Source of the DNA: Rhizobium sp. CF080
Lineage (GTDB): Bacteria > Pseudomonadota > Alphaproteobacteria > Rhizobiales > Rhizobiaceae
Direction: 5' to 3'
Assembly: GCF_000282095.2 (NCBI RefSeq)
Contig: NZ_AKKC02000004.1
Span: forward strand, 62,001-126,000
Length of the DNA stretch: 64,000 bases
The number at the start of each line of letters is the position of its first letter. Position 1 is the stretch's first letter. Below are positions 31,499 to 40,526 of the stretch, piece after piece. The translations under genes were made by a program, and so were the position numbers. Under the pieces are notes generated by a model. It had not been told where the DNA came from. It worked only from the letters and a program-made list of their open reading frames with translations, and searched no databases.

Positions 31499-31749
31499 CA
31501 CTTTCCTTCTGGCAATCGGCCAAAGGGGCCAGCCCGGGACCCCATAGGCTCTCTCGTTCAGCCAATGCAATCTCCTTTCGATGACCTGAGACAAACCGGA
31601 TCGTGACGAGCACCGGAGGCCTTGAATTGCCTTTTCGCGGGTGACAGGATTGGGTATGCCCATGATGGATCTCGTGCGCAGGCGCGGGGATTCCTGTCGC
31701 CATACGAAGTGAAACTCGGCAATTCCCTGTCGTCAATGGAGGTCACGCC

Positions 31750-32307
31750 ATGTCTCACCTACGCGCGGAAAAGGCTCCTATCATCGTCGTCGACCTGCAG
31801 ACCAACATGTTCGACGGTCTTGTCGAGCCGCCTCTCCATGAGGCGGATCTCCTCACCGACCGCGCCCGCAAGGTGATCGACTGGGCGCGGCGCGGCGGCC
31901 GCAGGATTGCCTTCGTGCGCCATGACGGACCGGAAGGCGATCCGCTGGCCCCGGGAGAGCCGGGCTGGCCCGTCTGGCCGGCGCTCGGCCAGCGTGACGG
32001 AGAGCCGACCTTCTCGAAAACCGTCCGGGACTCCTTCAGCAACCCGGAACTCGGCAAATGGATCGAAAGTCAGGGCGCGCCCGAAGTGGTGATCCTCGGC
32101 GCGCAGACCGATTTCTGCATCGCCGGTACGGTGCTGGGCGCAATCGCTTCCGGACTGAAGGTGACGGTGGTCTCCGACGCCCATAGCACGCTGGATCAGC
32201 CGCAAGAGAGCGCCGCATCCATCATCCGCCGCTATAACGTCCAGTTCGCCGAGGCCGGTGCCAATCTGGTGACGACAGCCGCACTTACCGGCTCGCAGGA
32301 CACCTGA
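31750..32307 (+). CDS. Isochorismatase-family cysteine hydrolase
   Basis: A 185-residue isochorismatase-like protein. The catalytic triad is visible: Asp in IVVDLQTNMFDG, Lys in FSKTVRDSF and Cys in GAQTDFCIAGTVLGA. Family members hydrolyse amides (nicotinamide, N-carbamoyl compounds, maleamate) or isochorismate. The C-terminal VSDAHSTLDQPQESAASIIRRYN is usual. Its stop lies 23 bases inside the convergent ABC-F gene's 3' end, so the two genes overlap tail to tail. The exact substrate cannot be told. Confidence 0.86.
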   Translation: MSHLRAEKAPIIVVDLQTNMFDGLVEPPLHEADLLTDRARKVIDWARRGGRRIAFVRHDGPEGDPLAPGEPGWPVWPALGQRDGEPTFSKTVRDSFSNPELGKWIESQGAPEVVILGAQTDFCIAGTVLGAIASGLKVTVVSDAHSTLDQPQESAASIIRRYNVQFAEAGANLVTTAALTGSQDT

Positions 32308-33898
32308 GGCCGCGCTCATCGGGACCGAGTTCCAGCCGCCGGTCGATGCCGATCGCATCGAGAAACACCTCGTCATGGCTGACCACAAGAAGCGCGCCGT
32401 CATAGGCGCGCAAACCCGTTTCGACCGCGGCGATCGAATCGATGTCCAGATGGTTTGTCGGCTCGTCGAGAATGAGCAGCGACGGCGGCTCCGGCCCGCC
32501 AAGCACGCAGGCGAGCCCCGCCCGCAGCATCTGCCCGCCCGACAGCGTTCCCACCACCTGCAAGGCGGCTTCGGCGCGGAACATGAAGCGGGCGAGCGCC
32601 GCGCGGCAGGCATTCTCGTCGGCGTGTGGATTGAGCCGCCGGAAATTGTCCCGGATCGAGAGCGCGGGATCGAGCAGGCTCACCCGCTGGTCAAGCATGG
32701 CGGATTTGACCGGAACCCGCACCGTACCCGAGAACGGCTGCAGGTTGCCCGAAATTACGGATAGAAGCGTTGTTTTTCCCGAGCCGTTCGGACCGGTGAC
32801 GGCGATCCGTTCCGGCCCGGTGATCTCGAAGGAAAGATCGCGCAGGAGCGGCTTTTCAACCGCATAACCGGCGGTGACGTTGTCGATCCTGAGCACGACC
32901 CGGCTTGCCGGCAGCCCGGTCGGCGGCAACGTTACGGATAGCGGCTGGAGGATCTCGATCTTTTCACGCGCGGCGGAGACGCCGGCAGCGGCCTGGGTCC
33001 GCAGCCGCTCAGCCAGCCGGGCATTGTCCCCACTGGTATTTTCCGCCCGACGCTTCATTCCACCGGCGATGATACGCGGCATGTCGCCCCTGGCAGCCTT
33101 CCTTTTGCCGGTGCCGTCCTTGCGGGCCTTGCGCTCGGCGGTTTCCTGTGCCGTGCGGTTAACCTCCGCCACCCGCTTTTCGGCGTCAGTGAGATCGTGC
33201 TCGGCGGCGGCAAGTTCCAACGCCTTGCGCTCCCGGTAACGACTCCAGTTGCCGCCATAACGAGTGGCACTGAGCGAGGTCAGCTCGACGATCGCATCGA
33301 CGGCTTCCAGAAGCTCGCGATCGTGGCTGACGATGATCGCCCCGCCCCGCCAGCCGGCCAGCAGGTCGATTATCGCCCGCCTTCCGTCGCGGTCGAGATT
33401 GTTGGTGGGTTCGTCGAGGATCAAGAAATCCGGCTCGGTGAAGATCAGCGCCGCCAGCCCTGCGCGGGTGCGCTGGCCGCCCGACAGCGTTTCGAGCGGC
33501 GTTTTCGCATCCGCATCGAGCCCGGCCCGCGCCAGCGCTTCGACTATGCGCGCCTCCAGCGTCCAGTCGGCATTGGCCAGCTCATTGGCAGACGCCTCGC
33601 CTGCTTCGGCACGAACAAGAACGGTCAGCGCATCGCGCGTGCCAAAGAGGTCGGCGATCGTATCACCCCGCGCGACCTGCACGCTCTGGCGCAGCACGTC
33701 GACGCTGCCGGAGACGGAGACCGTTCCCGATGACGGTGTCAGTTCGCCGGTGATCAGCCTGAGCAGCGTCGTCTTGCCGACGCCGTTGCGGCCGACAAGG
33801 CCTGCGCGTTCAGGCCCGAAGCTGAGGTTCAGATGGGAAAAAAGCGGCCGGCCGTCAGGCGTGGACCACGAAAGATTGGCAAGGGTAATGGAAGGCAT
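32285..33898 (-). CDS. ABC-F family ATPase
   Basis: A 537-residue protein with two ABC domains and no membrane segments. The first has GRNGVGKTT, TLSGGQRTRAG and FLILDEPTNNLD; the second has GPNGSGKTT, TLSGGQMLRAG and LLILDEPTNHLD. The two are joined by a basic, glycine-poor linker (KARKDGTGKRKAARGD). ABC-F proteins act at the ribosome, relieving stalls or protecting against antibiotics. The start is ATG 33898 (MPSITLANLSW). A short ORF (33855-33953) overlaps the start, and a hairpin sits further upstream; both may take part in leader-based control. Convergent with, and overlapping, the isochorismatase-like gene. Confidence 0.88.
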   Translation of the reverse strand: MPSITLANLSWSTPDGRPLFSHLNLSFGPERAGLVGRNGVGKTTLLRLITGELTPSSGTVSVSGSVDVLRQSVQVARGDTIADLFGTRDALTVLVRAEAGEASANELANADWTLEARIVEALARAGLDADAKTPLETLSGGQRTRAGLAALIFTEPDFLILDEPTNNLDRDGRRAIIDLLAGWRGGAIIVSHDRELLEAVDAIVELTSLSATRYGGNWSRYRERKALELAAAEHDLTDAEKRVAEVNRTAQETAERKARKDGTGKRKAARGDMPRIIAGGMKRRAENTSGDNARLAERLRTQAAAGVSAAREKIEILQPLSVTLPPTGLPASRVVLRIDNVTAGYAVEKPLLRDLSFEITGPERIAVTGPNGSGKTTLLSVISGNLQPFSGTVRVPVKSAMLDQRVSLLDPALSIRDNFRRLNPHADENACRAALARFMFRAEAALQVVGTLSGGQMLRAGLACVLGGPEPPSLLILDEPTNHLDIDSIAAVETGLRAYDGALLVVSHDEVFLDAIGIDRRLELGPDERGLRCPASR

Positions 33899-33953
33899 GA
33901 ACGGATTCCCGAATGGCAAGGCAAAGCGGCGTTGCGTTTCGGTTGAGGTCCAT
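33855..33953 (-). CDS. Possible 32-codon leader ORF overlapping the ABC-F start
   Basis: An ORF of 32 codons begins ATG at 33953 and ends at TGA 33857-33855, overlapping the first 44 bases of the ABC-F gene in another frame. It encodes MDLNRNATPLCLAIRESVHA and continues with histidines, cysteines and hydrophobic residues. AGGATGG lies 6 bases before its ATG, better than the ribosome site of the ABC-F gene itself. Genes for ABC-F antibiotic-protection factors are often governed by leader peptides, so this is worth noting, but there is no comparative evidence. Confidence 0.3.
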   Translation of the reverse strand: MDLNRNATPLCLAIRESVHAFHYPCQSFVVHA

Positions 33954-34021
33954 GGTCCACCATCCTGTTGGTGCTGCAGATGGTTGTTATCTATGCGGAA
34001 AATGCGGCGCGTTCAAGACTG

Positions 34022-34062
34022 ACAAGGAGAACCCTCGCGGGGTAGTGCGAGGGTTCCTTGTC
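34022..34062 (-). promoter_or_regulatory. Long imperfect hairpin in the ABC-F leader
   Basis: ACAAGG plus AACCCTCGC on the left (with two unpaired bases) pair with GCGAGGGTT plus CCTTGT on the right, around an eight-base loop. It lies between the 3' end of peptidase T and the ABC-F gene on the minus strand. No U-tract follows, so it may be a regulatory or processing structure or the 3' end of the pepT mRNA. Confidence 0.45.
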
Positions 34063-34180
34063 TGTTGACTGGAGGCAACAGGAGATGCCTCAGGCGCTTT
34101 AAAGCACATTCCGCCGACTATTGTCCTTGCTCCGGATTGACCATTTTTGGGTGTATCTGGGCAGCGCGCCAGAAGAGCGG

Positions 34181-35416
34181 TTACGCCCGCTCCTCCCACA
34201 ATTTGGCAAGCTCGATCACCGTCCTCACCGCCAGTTCCATGTCCTGGCTGCTGACGAATTCCAATGGTGAGTGGAAGGCGTGGCCGCCGGCGAAGAGGTT
34301 GGCGCAAGGAAGGCCCATGAAGGAGAGGCGCGAACCGTCCGTGCCGCCGCGGATGCTGCCGCGCACCGGAGTCATGCCGGCTCGGCTGATCGCCTCGACT
34401 GCATAGTCGACGATGCCCGGATGCTGATCGAGCACCACCTTCATGTTGCGGTACTGTTCCTTGACGGTGAAGGTGTAGGTCGAGCCTGGGTAGTCCGCGA
34501 TGACTTGCCTGGTGATCTCCTCGAGCAGGGTTTCCTTGGTCTTCAGGCCGCTTTCCGTGAAATCGCGAATGATGAAGGAGAGGTTCGCCTTTTCCATCAC
34601 ACCGGACATGCCGGTCGGGTGGATGAAGCCGTCGCGGCCCTTGGTGGTCTCGGGCGTGATGTCCTTCGGCAGTCTGGCGATGATGCCGCCGGCGATCTTG
34701 ATGGCGTTCTCCATCTTGCCGAAGGCAAAGCCCGGATGCATGGCGACACCCTTGATGGCGATCTCCACCGCATCGGCCGAAAACGTCTCGTCCTCGATCG
34801 TGCCGGCGGTCTCGCCGTCCAGCGTATAGCCGAAATCGGCGCCGAGTTTCTTCAAGTCCACCTTGTCGACGCCGCGGCCGATCTCCTCGTCGGTAGTGAA
34901 CAAGATGCGGATCGCGCCGTGCTTGACGTCAGGGTTATTGATGAAGAACTCGGCGGCGGCCATGATCTCGGCAATGCCCGCCTTGTCGTCGGCGCCTAAA
35001 AGCGTCGTGCCGTCGGAGGTGACGATGTCGTTGCCGATCTGGTCCTTCAGCACCGGATGTTCGGACACCCGGATCACCTGGTTCCTGTCGCCGACGAGCT
35101 GGATATCGCCGCCCTGGTAGTTTTTCACGATCTGCGGCTTGACGTTGGTGCCTGAGAAATCGGGTGCCGTGTCCATATGGGCGCAGAAGCAGATGACCGG
35201 CACGTTGTTCTTGGAGGTCGTCGCCGGGATCGTCCCGTAGATATAGCCGTGCTCGTCGAGATGCGCGTCGGTAATGCCGATCGCCAGCATTTCCTCGACC
35301 AGCAGCCGGCCGAGATCCTTCTGCTTCATCGTCGAAGGCTGGGTCGGCGACTTGGCGTCGGACTGGGTATCGATGACGACATAACGGAGAAAACGATCGG
35401 TAACGCTATCGGCCAT
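34181..35416 (-). CDS. pepT: Peptidase T (tripeptide aminopeptidase)
   Basis: A 411-residue M20B metallopeptidase. The metal ligands and catalytic acid are visible in FCAHMDTAPDFSG, LLGADDKAGIAEIM and FTTDEEIGRGVD, and the substrate region in IRGGTDGSRLSFMG. The conserved YNMKEQY-like part appears as TFTVKEQYRNM. PepT removes the N-terminal residue from tripeptides in the cytoplasm. Length and motif spacing fit the family. I start at ATG 35416 (MADSVTDRFLRYV), five codons inside an alternative TTG. A hairpin and the ABC-F gene follow on the same strand. Function is housekeeping and not linked to its neighbours. Confidence 0.93.
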   Translation of the reverse strand: MADSVTDRFLRYVVIDTQSDAKSPTQPSTMKQKDLGRLLVEEMLAIGITDAHLDEHGYIYGTIPATTSKNNVPVICFCAHMDTAPDFSGTNVKPQIVKNYQGGDIQLVGDRNQVIRVSEHPVLKDQIGNDIVTSDGTTLLGADDKAGIAEIMAAAEFFINNPDVKHGAIRILFTTDEEIGRGVDKVDLKKLGADFGYTLDGETAGTIEDETFSADAVEIAIKGVAMHPGFAFGKMENAIKIAGGIIARLPKDITPETTKGRDGFIHPTGMSGVMEKANLSFIIRDFTESGLKTKETLLEEITRQVIADYPGSTYTFTVKEQYRNMKVVLDQHPGIVDYAVEAISRAGMTPVRGSIRGGTDGSRLSFMGLPCANLFAGGHAFHSPLEFVSSQDMELAVRTVIELAKLWEERA

Positions 35417-35525
35417 GGCTCTCAAATCCAAATTGCAGAACGGAATAATGGAGTTGTAGCGAGAGGAATGGGGCGCGTGAAGGTGGGAAATGCGGGGGTG
35501 GCGATAAGCCGGACAAGCTCTCCTA

Positions 35526-35610
35526 CCCTTATCCTATGCTTGTCACGGAGATCCAGCAGCGCCGTGTCCTGCGGCGTGGAAGGAGTCTTGTGACAAGCAC
35601 AGGGATGAGG
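35526..35610. repeat. RIME-like palindromic intergenic element
   Basis: An imperfect inverted repeat: the left arm ends in TGCTTGTCAC (35537-35546) and the right arm begins GTGACAAGCA (35590-35599), followed by CAGGGATGAGG. Between them is a GCGCCGTG...GCGGCGTGG segment. The pattern resembles the rhizobial intergenic mosaic elements whose ends read CTTGTCAC...GTGACAAGCACAGGGATGAGG. It lies in the gap between pepT and the cytochrome gene. Confidence 0.72.
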
Positions 35611-35658
35611 AACTGATACGCGACTCGGCGAAGACGACGTCCGCGGAAAAGCCAGAAG

Positions 35659-35683
35659 AACAGGCGCCTCGCCGGCGCCTGTT
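35659..35683 (-). terminator. Terminator of the gluconate-dehydrogenase-type operon
   Basis: AACAGGCGCC (35659-35668) and GGCGCCTGTT (35674-35683), loop 5 bases, form a perfect 10-bp stem 16 bases after the cytochrome stop on the minus strand, followed by CTTCTGGCTTTTCC. Confidence 0.7.
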
Positions 35684-35699
35684 GCCTCAACGCCAACCT

Positions 35700-36911
35700 C
35701 TACCTCTGCGCCCCGATATCCGACGCCCCGACCGAGGGCGCGGCGTTCCCCCAGCTGTTGCGGACATAGGTGAGCACGGCAGCCACCTGCTCATCGGACA
35801 GACGCCAGCCGAGCGAAGGCATGGAAGGCGTCGTTTTCGCCTGCGGCGTATGCACCGCCTGGCTGCCCTGCAGCACCAGACGCGTCAGCGTCTCCGCACT
35901 CGGTTGCTGCACGATGGAGCTGCCCGCGAGTGCCGGGAAGAGCTGGCGGGCGCCCTTGCCGTCGCCGCCGTGGCAAGCGGAACAGGTGTCGTGGTAGATC
36001 GCCGCCCCCACCTTCATGCGCGCATCGCTCGCCGGGATCGGCTGCGGTTTTTGTGCCGGTCCGCCCTCGGTGCTCTTGAGATAGGTGGCGATCGCGTGCA
36101 CGTCCTCGTCGGCCATGAGAGAGGTCGAGGCCTGGATCGCCTCCGCCATCGGCCCCGAGGCGATCGTATGCCCGTTGGTGCCGGTCTTCAGGTACTGGAC
36201 GATCTCGTCCTCGCTCCAGCTGCCGATCCCGATATAGGAGTTGCCGGTGATGTTGGGCGCATACCATCCCTGCAGCGAACCACCCTGCAATGCTTCGCTG
36301 GTCTCATCGGCGCCGAGCACGGTTTTCGGCGAATGGCAAGTGCCGCAGTGACCCGGCCCTTGGACGATATAGGCGCCCCGGTTCCATTCGGCCGATTTCG
36401 ACGGATCGGGTCGGAATTCACCGGCTGTGAAGTTCAGCATGTTCCAGCCCATCATCGACAGGCGGATGTTGAACGGGAATGGCAGCTGGTTGGATTCGAC
36501 CGGGTTGAAGACAGGTTCGACGGTCCTGAGATAGGACCAGAGATTGCCGATGTCCCTATCGCTCATCCTAGTATAGGCCGGATAGGGCATGGCGGGGTAG
36601 AGCCGCTTGCCGTCATGGCCGATACCGTTCTTCAGGGCATTGCGGAAATCCGCCTCCGTCCAGTTGCCGATACCGGACGCCTTGTCGGGCGTGATGTTCG
36701 GCGGAATGATCTGGCCGAAGGGCGTTTCGAGCGGCAGCCCGCCCGAGAGCGGTTTTGCCCCCGGCGCGGTGTGGCAGGCGGCGCAATCGCCGAGGATCGC
36801 CTGATAGCGGCCGCGGATGATCTCGTCCGCCTGGTCGGGAGCCTGGGCAAACACCAGACCTGCCGAGAATGTTGTGGCGGCAAGGGTGAGGGAGAAAAGA
36901 CGCTTGCTCAT
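35700..36911 (-). CDS. Membrane-bound dehydrogenase, triheme cytochrome c subunit
   Basis: A 403-residue secreted cytochrome with signal peptide (MSKRLFSLTLAATTFSAGLVFA) and three heme motifs: CAACH near the N-terminus, CGTCH in the middle and CSACH near residue 315. This triheme arrangement is that of the cytochrome subunit of gluconate 2-dehydrogenase, 2-ketogluconate and alcohol dehydrogenases of acetic acid bacteria and rhizobia. It passes electrons from the flavoprotein to ubiquinone. It is the last gene of a minus-strand operon with subunit 3 and a GMC flavoprotein; its start overlaps the flavoprotein stop (ATGA). The substrate of the complex, a sugar acid or polyol, cannot be told. Confidence 0.9.
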   Translation of the reverse strand: MSKRLFSLTLAATTFSAGLVFAQAPDQADEIIRGRYQAILGDCAACHTAPGAKPLSGGLPLETPFGQIIPPNITPDKASGIGNWTEADFRNALKNGIGHDGKRLYPAMPYPAYTRMSDRDIGNLWSYLRTVEPVFNPVESNQLPFPFNIRLSMMGWNMLNFTAGEFRPDPSKSAEWNRGAYIVQGPGHCGTCHSPKTVLGADETSEALQGGSLQGWYAPNITGNSYIGIGSWSEDEIVQYLKTGTNGHTIASGPMAEAIQASTSLMADEDVHAIATYLKSTEGGPAQKPQPIPASDARMKVGAAIYHDTCSACHGGDGKGARQLFPALAGSSIVQQPSAETLTRLVLQGSQAVHTPQAKTTPSMPSLGWRLSDEQVAAVLTYVRNSWGNAAPSVGASDIGAQR

Positions 36912-38674
36912 GCCGACACCAGAGGTTGGCCCGGGTTGCGGAGATATTGCTGGCGGATGGCATCCGCCGCGTGGAACGCGAGCGCCCCTACCGTGCCGGT
37001 CGGGTTCTTGCCGGCATTGTGCGCGAAGGCGGAAGCACCGATGACGAAGACGTTGGCGACATCCCAGCTCTGCAGGTATTTGTTGATGGCGCTGGTCTTG
37101 GGGTCGGTGCCCATGATCGCCCCGCCGGTATTGTGGGTGCTCTGGTAGGGAACCGAGTCCCAGCCCTTCTTGCGGCGGGTATTGGTATATTGCCGGCCGC
37201 CGAAAGCCTTGGCGATGTCCTCCATTCGGTCAGAAACCCAGTTCGACATGCGGATGTCGTTGTCCGGGAAGTCAAAGGTGAAGCGCAGGAGCGGCCGCCC
37301 GAACCGGTCCGTATAGGTCGGATCGAGGTCGAGATAATTGCCGCGGGTCGGGTAGCTCGAACCTTGGGAGGAAAAGCCGAGCGTCGACTTGTAGGACTTG
37401 ACGGTCGCCTTCTTCCAGTCGCTGCCCCAGCGCGGCGTGCCGGGCGGGGTCGGGCGCGTCTGAATCGGCCGGCCATTGGAGGGAATGCAGTTGATGCCCG
37501 CACCGCCGACGAAGTCGAGCGGCCCATGGTCGAAAGCATCGCCGTTATAGTCGTCCACCGTCTGGCCGAGCGCGCCAGCGGCGACGAACGGGTTGAAGTT
37601 CTTGTCGTCGAAGAACACCTGGGCGCCGGCATTGGTCTGGTAGCAGTAGTTCCGCCCGACCGTGCCCTCGCCGGTATTCGGATCGTAGATCTGGCCAATG
37701 CCCGACAGCATCATCAGCCGGACATTGTGGAGGCCATAAGCGCAGAGCAGCACCATATCGGCCGGCTGGAAGAATTCCTCGCCTGACGTGTTCACATAGG
37801 TGACGCCGCGAGCGTGTTTCTTGGAGGCGTCGAGATCGACATGCAGGACTTCCGACTCCGTGCGGACCTCGAAGTTCTTCTTCTTCATCAGCACCGGCAG
37901 GATGGTCGTCTGCGCCGAGGACTTCGAATAGTTGGCGCAGCCGAAGCGCTCGCAGAAACCACACATGGTGCACTGGCCCATGGCGATCCCGAGCGGGTTG
38001 ATATAGTCTTCGGAAAGGTTCGCTGCCGGCGTCGGGAAGGGGTGGAGGTTCAGCGACTTGGTCACCTCGGCAAACAGCGTCGGGGCATAGGTCATCTGCA
38101 AAGGCGGCAGGGGATAGTCGCGCGAGCGCGGATCCTCGAACGGATTGCCACCCTCCTGGATCTGGCCGTTGATATTGCCCGCCTTGCCGGAAATGCCGGC
38201 GAGGTATTCGAAGCGGTCGAAGGATTTTTCCATCTCGGCGCCGGTCACGCCCCAGTTCTGCAATTGCAGGTCCTGGATGCGCCCTGCGCCATAACGGTCC
38301 CTCAGGTGGTCGGCGATCTGGAAGTCGCTGTCCCAGAACCGCCAGGTATGGCCGTTCCAGTGAACGCCGGCGCCGCCCACTCCGTTGCCGGGCAGGAAGG
38401 AGCCGTAATCGCGCATCGGCAGCGCCGTCTGCGAAGTGCTGTTGCGCATCGTCATTGCTTCGACGGCCGGCTGCAGGAAGAGGTCGCGGCGGATGCCGTA
38501 ACGAAGCTCGTCCTGGGCGTAACCGATGTTGAAATCGGTGGCGGTATCGCGCCAGGGACCGCGTTCGATCGCCACGACGTCGAGCCCGTCCTCGGTCAGT
38601 TCATGGGCCAGGATCGCGCCTGTCCAGCCAAGGCCGACGATCACGACGTCCTTGCGGGGTAGAATAGTGGTCAT
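36908..38674 (-). CDS. GMC-family flavoprotein subunit (gluconate 2-dehydrogenase type)
   Basis: A 588-residue GMC oxidoreductase. The FAD-binding region reads VIVGLGWTGAILAHELTEDG, then GGAGVHWNGHTWRF typical of the gluconate 2-dehydrogenase branch. The C-terminal domain has STHNTGGAIMGTDP and ASAFAHNAGKNPTGTVGALA, where the catalytic His/Asn pair lies. A cysteine cluster, CTMCGFCERFGC, is present near residue 230 and could bind a 3Fe-4S cluster as in sorbitol/gluconate dehydrogenases. It has no own signal peptide and would be exported with the Tat-tagged small subunit encoded just upstream (12 bases apart). It oxidises a polyol or sugar acid in the periplasm. Confidence 0.9.
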   Translation of the reverse strand: MTTILPRKDVVIVGLGWTGAILAHELTEDGLDVVAIERGPWRDTATDFNIGYAQDELRYGIRRDLFLQPAVEAMTMRNSTSQTALPMRDYGSFLPGNGVGGAGVHWNGHTWRFWDSDFQIADHLRDRYGAGRIQDLQLQNWGVTGAEMEKSFDRFEYLAGISGKAGNINGQIQEGGNPFEDPRSRDYPLPPLQMTYAPTLFAEVTKSLNLHPFPTPAANLSEDYINPLGIAMGQCTMCGFCERFGCANYSKSSAQTTILPVLMKKKNFEVRTESEVLHVDLDASKKHARGVTYVNTSGEEFFQPADMVLLCAYGLHNVRLMMLSGIGQIYDPNTGEGTVGRNYCYQTNAGAQVFFDDKNFNPFVAAGALGQTVDDYNGDAFDHGPLDFVGGAGINCIPSNGRPIQTRPTPPGTPRWGSDWKKATVKSYKSTLGFSSQGSSYPTRGNYLDLDPTYTDRFGRPLLRFTFDFPDNDIRMSNWVSDRMEDIAKAFGGRQYTNTRRKKGWDSVPYQSTHNTGGAIMGTDPKTSAINKYLQSWDVANVFVIGASAFAHNAGKNPTGTVGALAFHAADAIRQQYLRNPGQPLVSA

Positions 38675-38686
38675 GTTTTCAGGTCC

Positions 38687-39439
38687 CTACCTGGTCATCC
38701 ATTCCATCGAGCCTGCGATCGAAACCGGAGGCAGGGGATAGGGTTGGTTGTGTTTGGAAACGTGGTCGCGGTAATCGTATCGCGCGCCGGGGAATCCCAG
38801 CATTTTCCACGAGGCCATGTCCTTGTTGCCGCCATAGATCGGGTCGGCGAAAAAGCCTTCCATCACGTTGGCGAGCATCAGGTTGAAAAAGGACTTGGCA
38901 TCCACCTTGTTCGGCAGGGTGATCTTGCCGGCTTCGAGATCCGTGAGGATCGCGTCCTGGTCGGCGGGCACAAGCTCGGCGAAGCGCTTGCCGCCCTTGG
39001 TTTCGCGGGTGAAGGCGTTCAGCGCGGCAATCCCGGATCGGTAGCGCTGAGCCGGCGTGTCAGGCGCCTGATAGCCTTGCGTCGCAAGGCCGGGCATGAA
39101 CGGGCCTTTGGTATAGAGCCGGCTCGACGTGCCGTAGGATCCCACGAGCTGCCGGTCGAGATAGAGGACGCAGCCGGCATCCTTGCCGCCGAGCGAAAGA
39201 TCGTCCGCCGGCACCAGCCGGTCGGCGACCGCTTCCATCGTCTGCGCCTCTTCCGGCGTGAAGAACAGCCAGCCTCCAGGCTTCACCTGCACCGGCGGAT
39301 CGGCGGAACGCGCCTCCCAGGGCAGGCTGCCGGAAATGCTGCGCGCCACGACGGGCGCAGCGTTGCCGGCCAAAATGGTAAAAGCGACGGAAGAAAGGAA
39401 TTGGCGCCGCGTGGGGCGCTTAAGACAGTGGGTTTCCAT
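38687..39439 (-). CDS. Gluconate 2-dehydrogenase subunit 3 family protein (Tat-secreted)
   Basis: A 250-residue small subunit with a twin-arginine signal, KRPTRRQFLSSVAFTIL, near the N-terminus. The mature part has LFFTPEEAQTMEAVADRLVPAD, the signature of subunit 3, and ends in a region rich in aromatic residues (KHNQPYPLPP). It helps export and assemble the GMC subunit by Tat hitchhiking. GGGGAGGTCTCCT before ATG 39439 supports this start; a longer frame to 39550 lacks a ribosome site. First gene of the operon, which also holds the flavoprotein and triheme cytochrome. An IclR regulator lies upstream on the same strand. Confidence 0.87.
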   Translation of the reverse strand: METHCLKRPTRRQFLSSVAFTILAGNAAPVVARSISGSLPWEARSADPPVQVKPGGWLFFTPEEAQTMEAVADRLVPADDLSLGGKDAGCVLYLDRQLVGSYGTSSRLYTKGPFMPGLATQGYQAPDTPAQRYRSGIAALNAFTRETKGGKRFAELVPADQDAILTDLEAGKITLPNKVDAKSFFNLMLANVMEGFFADPIYGGNKDMASWKMLGFPGARYDYRDHVSKHNQPYPLPPVSIAGSMEWMTR

Positions 39440-39583
39440 AGGAGACCTCCCCGGAGAGAAAAGGTCGGTGACGCGCCAAAACGACGTGCGCCGATGAGAT
39501 CGAACCGAACGGTTCAACGATTCACGTAGAGCGCACCCAATCTGCGGCAACCCTTCCGGAACATTAAATCGTCACGGCTGCGA

Positions 39584-40432
39584 TCATTCGGAATCGCCGG
39601 CACCAAGCGAGCCGCGATGTCCGAGACGAGCGGAGATCGCCCGCGCCGCGACAAGCAGCGGTTCGGCAAAACCGTTGAGATTCTTCAGCGACAGGCGCTG
39701 GACGGGACCCGCGACCGCGACCGCGCCAACCACTTCCGACTGGGCGTCATGGATGGGTGCGGCGATAGCGCGCATGCCGAGCTCGTTCTCTTCATCTTCC
39801 ACCGCGTAGCCGAGGCGGCGGATATTGCCGAGCAATTTCTGCAGCTTGTCAGGATCGGTGATGGTTTTCGGGGTCTGCGGCGGCAAGGACGCTCCGGTGA
39901 GCGCGACAATGCGGCTTTCCGGCTGGAAGGCAAGCATCGCCCGGCCGGCGGCCGTCGAATGATAGGGCGCGCGCATGCCGATCTCAGCGCTGATGCGCAC
40001 CGCCTGCCGGGACGGCTGGACGCGTATATACATGATCTCCGGCCCGGCCGGCACGGCGAGCAGTATCGTCTCGTCCGTCTCCTGCCTGAGGTCCATCAGC
40101 AGCGTGCGCGCCTCCGTGGAGAGGTCCATGCGGTTTCGCACCAGCGAGCCAAGGCCGAACAGCCCGAGCCCCAGCCGGTAACGTCCGGTCTCGTGGTTCT
40201 GCTCGAGAAAATCCTCCGCCATCAGTGTCACGACCAACCGGTGGACAGTGCTCTTGGCGATGCCCAGACGACGGGCAAGCTCGGTGACGCCGATCTCCGC
40301 ATCGTCGCCCTCGAAAGCTTTGAGGATGCGGATCGCCATCGAAACCGAGGAGAGTCGGCCCTTCTGGTCCTCGTCCTGTGTGCCAGTGGTCTTCATGTCC
40401 CCCATGGTCTTCATTTCAGTTGTCGCTCCCAT
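39584..40432 (-). CDS. IclR-family transcriptional regulator
   Basis: A 282-residue IclR protein. The winged helix (about residues 28-90) includes SVSMAIRILKAFEGDDAEIG and GVTELARRLGIAKSTVHRLV. The effector domain has AVPAGPEIMYIRVQPSRQAVR, MRAPYHSTAAGRAMLAF and MRAIAAPIHDAQSEVVGAVAVAG. I start at ATG 40432; in-frame ATGs at 40414, 40405 and 40396 are alternatives. The same frame stays open much further upstream but there is antisense to the MFS gene, so that extension is rejected. Lying upstream of the dehydrogenase operon on the same strand and divergent from an MFS exporter, it may control either. A palindrome in the intergenic region (40527-40549) is a candidate operator. Confidence 0.9.
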   Translation of the reverse strand: MGATTEMKTMGDMKTTGTQDEDQKGRLSSVSMAIRILKAFEGDDAEIGVTELARRLGIAKSTVHRLVVTLMAEDFLEQNHETGRYRLGLGLFGLGSLVRNRMDLSTEARTLLMDLRQETDETILLAVPAGPEIMYIRVQPSRQAVRISAEIGMRAPYHSTAAGRAMLAFQPESRIVALTGASLPPQTPKTITDPDKLQKLLGNIRRLGYAVEDEENELGMRAIAAPIHDAQSEVVGAVAVAGPVQRLSLKNLNGFAEPLLVAARAISARLGHRGSLGAGDSE

Positions 40433-40526
40433 GACAATCTGCCGACATCCATCCGGATAACACGCGTCGTCGGCGCGGCAACTACAAAAGCGCCGTTGAC
40501 AGCCTAATATCCAAGGGAATATCCTG

